From: Pedobacter yulinensis
Lineage (GTDB): Bacteria > Bacteroidota > Bacteroidia > Sphingobacteriales > Sphingobacteriaceae
DNA: 64,000 bases
NCBI RefSeq assembly: GCF_003029735.1
Contig: NZ_KZ686269.1
Location: forward strand, 1,302,001-1,366,000
Reading direction: 5' to 3'
Part shown: in pieces, positions 60,897-64,000 of the stretch
How positions within the stretch are numbered: the first letter of the stretch is position 1
Layout of the letters: the number at the start of each line of letters is the position of its first letter
The notes under the pieces: generated by a model
Database searches by the model: none
Told to the model about the DNA's origin: nothing
The model's input: the letters and a program-made list of their open reading frames with translations, nothing else
Position numbers and translations under genes: made by a program

Positions 60897-63278
60897 TTAT
60901 TCATGCTTCAATACCGCTGCGGGGTTTGAGCGCGCAATTTTCCAGGTCTGCAGGCTCACCGCCAGGAGCGCCACCACCAGCGATATCAGGACAGCCGCTG
61001 CAAACGGCCATACGCCAGGCGCGGCCCGGTAGTCAAACCGCTCCAGCCAGCGGCTCGCAATAACCCAGGCCAGCGGGCAGGCCAGCAAATTGGCTACGAG
61101 CACAAGCGAGATAAAATCCTTGTTAAGCAGCACCAAAATGCTGAACACATCAGCGCCAAGCACTTTCCGGATACTGACCTCCTTACTTCGCTGTTCGGCC
61201 ATGTACAAGGCAAGTCCAAGCAGGCCAAGGCAGGAAATAAAGATGGCGAAACCGCCAAAGACATTCGCAAGCACACCCAGCCTACGTTCGTTTTCGAGTT
61301 TGCCCGCGAGCGATTCGCTGATAAAGGTTGTTTCTGCAGGGTAGCCGGGATTAAATTTCTGGAACAGTTCCTGTACAGCTTCTAACGATGCCTGCATACC
61401 CATGGCGGGATTCAGCCTGATCAGCAGCGTATTGGTTTTTCTTCGTCCCGAGTCTGACTTGAAAAAAAGTGTGGGCGACACGCGGTAAGCCGATGATTCG
61501 TAAGAAAAGTTTTTCCAGATGCCAAGCACGGTATACGCCTGGCCGCCAAACCAGATCTGTTTGCCGATGCCTTCTTTGCCAAGCCGCATGGCCGAGGCTG
61601 CGCTTTCATTCAGAACGACCCCGCTGCTGTCGCTCCGCAGGGCCGCATCGAAGCCACGGCCGGCAGCGGTTGTTAACCCAAGCGTTTGAGCCAGCTCGCG
61701 ATCTGTCGTGCGTATGTTCATGACAATCCGCTCATTTGCCTGCTTTCCGGGCCAGCTCACGTCATCACTGTTATTCCCGTTATTGGTCAGTGAGGTAGAC
61801 AAGCCCGAGATGGCCATGACTGCTCCCGAGCGCAATAAAGCCGACTTCAACAATTCATTTGCCGATTCGTTTTCGAGTCTGCCGGTTCGCCGCATTTCGA
61901 GCAGGTTCTGGTCATTGAAGCCAAGCGGTTTGTTCTTTAGATAGGCGATCTGACGGTAAATGACAATGGCGCCCACGATCATACAGACCGAACAGCCGAA
62001 CTGCAAAATGACCAGGAGTTTCCTAAATGAAAAATTTGGTCTGCCGCCCTTTACTCCCTTTAATGCACGCATGGGCGAGAACGAGGAAAGGTAAAGCGCG
62101 GGATAGCTGCCGGCAAGTGCACCGGTAAGAAGGGCAAGCAGCAAAAGCAACAACCAGATTTCATGGCTGCCGTAGTCAATGTGCATGCTGATCTGAAGCA
62201 GGTTATTGAAAAAGGGAAGACACAATTCAACAAGCACAAAGGCAACTACCAGGGCAATCACCGTCAACACAAGCGATTCATTCAGAAACTGAAGCGCCAG
62301 GCCGGTGCGGTCTGAACCCAGGGTTTTGCGGATACCGACTTCCTGCGCCCGTTTTTCAGAGCGGGCGGTTGACAAATTCATGTAGTTGATGCAGGCAATC
62401 AGGAGCACGCAAACGGCCAGCAGGAAAAAGATCCTGACCTGGTCTACAGTGCCGCCCGTGGCTTTGCCGTTTTCAAACCGGTTGTACAGGTGCGTTTTTG
62501 CAAAGGGAAAAAGAAACGCTTCAGTATCCAGATCGGCCTGGTTCTTACGGATAAGTTGCCGCATGGCCCGGTCAGCCATGCCGAAGTCAGCTTCTGCTTT
62601 GAGCAGTACGACCGCGTTCGAGAAACCACTGCCCCAGTTCTGGTATTTTCGGGTTGGTTCATCCTGCTGCAGGAAGGTCCAGTTCATCATGACATCGAAC
62701 TGGTAAGTTTGATTCGGCGCAGGGTCTGCAATCACAGCGCCTACCTTAAGCACCCTCCGGTTATCCCAGGTAACCGCGCGGCCAATGGCATCGCTTTCAC
62801 CGAACATTTTCCGGGCTGCCCGGGCTGTCATGACGACCGCGTTCGGGTCCAGCAGTGCTCCCGCATGCCCCTCCAGAAATGTATAATCAAATATTTTGAA
62901 GAAATCGGGGTCAGCAAATAACGCCGACATGTTCAGCGCCTGCCTGCGGTAACTGAGCAGCCTGTAGGCAGAAGTAGTGCGGCTGGCCGCTTCGATACCC
63001 GGCACCTGCTCGAGGGCAGTGGGGACCAAAAGGTTGGGTAACGCGTAGGATACCGGTCCGTAAGTTGCCGTATCGCCATTGTTTGTGTAGTTCTTACAAA
63101 CACCGTAAATGCGGTCTATCTTACCGAACTGCCGGTCAAAATTCCATTCATACCCCACGTACAGGAGCAACATGAGGCAGGAAGCCAGCCCAATCGTTAA
63201 TCCGGACATGTTAATAAGTGTAAAACCTTTGTGTTTCCAAAGATTTCTCAGTGCGATTTTAAAATTCAGTTTAAACAT
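60897..63278 (-). CDS. FtsX/MacB-type ABC permease (array member 5)
   Basis: 793 residues from MFKLNFKIALRNLWKHKGFTLINMSG; the frame is open 22 codons further but those residues do not fit. Coupling motifs KRAQEVGIRKTLGS and RSKEVSIRKVLGADVFSIL. It ends AAVLKHE, a variant of the shared LKYE tail. 85 bp separate it from the ATPase gene upstream, enough for an internal promoter, though none was identified. Confidence 0.9.
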   Translation of the reverse strand: MFKLNFKIALRNLWKHKGFTLINMSGLTIGLASCLMLLLYVGYEWNFDRQFGKIDRIYGVCKNYTNNGDTATYGPVSYALPNLLVPTALEQVPGIEAASRTTSAYRLLSYRRQALNMSALFADPDFFKIFDYTFLEGHAGALLDPNAVVMTARAARKMFGESDAIGRAVTWDNRRVLKVGAVIADPAPNQTYQFDVMMNWTFLQQDEPTRKYQNWGSGFSNAVVLLKAEADFGMADRAMRQLIRKNQADLDTEAFLFPFAKTHLYNRFENGKATGGTVDQVRIFFLLAVCVLLIACINYMNLSTARSEKRAQEVGIRKTLGSDRTGLALQFLNESLVLTVIALVVAFVLVELCLPFFNNLLQISMHIDYGSHEIWLLLLLLALLTGALAGSYPALYLSSFSPMRALKGVKGGRPNFSFRKLLVILQFGCSVCMIVGAIVIYRQIAYLKNKPLGFNDQNLLEMRRTGRLENESANELLKSALLRSGAVMAISGLSTSLTNNGNNSDDVSWPGKQANERIVMNIRTTDRELAQTLGLTTAAGRGFDAALRSDSSGVVLNESAASAMRLGKEGIGKQIWFGGQAYTVLGIWKNFSYESSAYRVSPTLFFKSDSGRRKTNTLLIRLNPAMGMQASLEAVQELFQKFNPGYPAETTFISESLAGKLENERRLGVLANVFGGFAIFISCLGLLGLALYMAEQRSKEVSIRKVLGADVFSILVLLNKDFISLVLVANLLACPLAWVIASRWLERFDYRAAPGVWPFAAAVLISLVVALLAVSLQTWKIARSNPAAVLKHE

Positions 63279-63363
63279 GTCGTTTACCGGTGTGCCTGCG
63301 GTCCGGGCGCTTTCCTTTCGGAAGCGGCCCGCATACAGGATCATTAACTAAAAACTACCTTGC

Positions 63364-64000
63364 TCAGATCAGCTCTGCCGAGCGTGACTTATTAATTTTT
63401 TCAGAGATCACATGACCATCTTTCAGGTTCACGATGCGGTTTGAAAAGCTGGCGTCGTGCGCCGAGTGGGTAACCATAACGATCGTGGTACCCTGTTCAT
63501 TCAGCTCACAGAGCAGCTCCATTACTTCATTGCCATGGGCACTGTCCAGGTTGCCCGTCGGTTCATCTGCCAGTACGAGTTTCGGCCTGTTCACCAATGC
63601 CCGGGCAACGGCCACCCGCTGCTGCTGCCCGCCTGAAAGCTGCTGCGGAAAATGTTTGTTGCGGTTTACAATGTTCATGCGCTCAATGATCTCATTGACC
63701 AGCTTCTTGCGCTCGCTCGCATTTACTTTGTTGTAAATGAGCGGCAGTTCGATATTTTCAAAGACGGTCAGTTCATCGATCAGATTGAAGTTCTGGAACA
63801 CGAATCCCATGTTCTTTTTCCTGAAGGCCGACCGGTCCCGGTCACGCAGGGTAAGCAGTTCAGTGTCGAGGAAACGGTAACTGCCGCTCTCGGGCTTGTC
63901 TAGCAATCCCATGACGTTAAGCAGGGTCGATTTGCCGCAGCCCGAAGGGCCCATGATCGATACGAATTCCCCTTCGGCTACATGCATGTTGATGCCATTC
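63364..64000 (-). CDS. ABC transporter ATP-binding protein, MacB/LolD type (cut by window edge)
   Basis: At least 211 residues visible; the N terminus lies beyond base 64000. An in-frame Met at 63987 is internal, because the preceding codons (NGIN) continue the family pattern. Walker A GPSGCGKST, signature LSGGQQQRVAVAR, Walker B LVLADEPTGNLDS and His switch VTHSAHDA are all intact. The ATPase at 50436 has the same size and layout. Genes of HlyD/TolC or a two-component system, often next to such arrays, would lie to the right and cannot be seen. Confidence 0.9.
   Translation of the reverse strand, partial: NGINMHVAEGEFVSIMGPSGCGKSTLLNVMGLLDKPESGSYRFLDTELLTLRDRDRSAFRKKNMGFVFQNFNLIDELTVFENIELPLIYNKVNASERKKLVNEIIERMNIVNRNKHFPQQLSGGQQQRVAVARALVNRPKLVLADEPTGNLDSAHGNEVMELLCELNEQGTTIVMVTHSAHDASFSNRIVNLKDGHVISEKINKSRSAELI

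Noticed and set aside
1..64000. CRISPR arrays, prophage, IS elements or toxin-antitoxin pairs
   Set aside because: Read for regularly spaced repeats, transposase or integrase motifs and small paired ORFs; none found. The only repeat pair noticed is the 51-bp element reported above.

Overview
The window is a chromosomal stretch of a Bacteroidota bacterium, most likely from the Sphingobacteriales/Chitinophagales side. Three things point there. Promoters follow the Bacteroidota pattern (TTG, 18-20 bp, TAnnTTTG) and Shine-Dalgarno sequences are mostly weak. Many genes belong to families that are abundant in that phylum (DUF2851, DUF4254, DUF2147, CtlX, a Bacteroidota-type AMP nucleosidase, MacB/FtsX permease arrays). 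The housekeeping genes (ftsK, rho, pssA, folK, sppA, argS, clpP, clpX, tig) are of the forms known from that phylum. I see no prophage, plasmid, integron, complete IS or CRISPR array.

Layout. 1-10 kb: start of a response regulator, a Ycf48-like propeller protein coupled to a DUF2147 protein, two tandem tRNA-Leu genes, an MBL hydrolase, lolA, ftsK, an ankyrin protein, pspC-DUF2851 and pyrF. 10-20 kb: rho, pssA, an HPt protein, folK, sppA, a lipoprotein, a PolX/PHP protein whose polymerase centre looks degenerate, an aldo/keto reductase and an AI-2E family membrane protein. 20-26 kb: argS diverging from a cluster of arginine/guanidino enzymes (arginine deiminase-like, CtlX, arginine decarboxylase). 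26-36 kb: an accessory-looking block with GH43 and GH20 glycosidases, an epimerase, an exonuclease, a fused peptide-type ABC ATPase, DUF2130, a thioredoxin-reductase-like flavoprotein and a lipid-anchored formylglycine-generating enzyme. 36-40 kb: three small proteins (cupin, membrane, STAS-like) next to a hybrid histidine kinase. 40-49 kb: DUF4254-GT9-SixA operon, amn, clpP-clpX, tig, a GAF histidine kinase and a third tRNA-Leu. 49.5-64 kb: a BtuF-like receptor, then an operon on the minus strand with two ABC ATPases bracketing five consecutive FtsX/MacB-type permeases of about 800 residues each; it runs off the right edge.

Most noteworthy: a 51-bp, highly structured repeat in inverted copies at 27383-27433 and 34802-34852, bracketing the 26-36 kb block and carrying a promoter-like sequence; the five-permease array; the recurrent placement of the -7 promoter box only 3-6 nt before the ATG, suggesting leaderless mRNAs; the PolX homologue with altered catalytic aspartates; an Asn/Gln/His-rich insertion in Rho; and an orphan terminator that may end a small RNA. 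All family assignments were made by reading motifs in the sequence; no database search was run.
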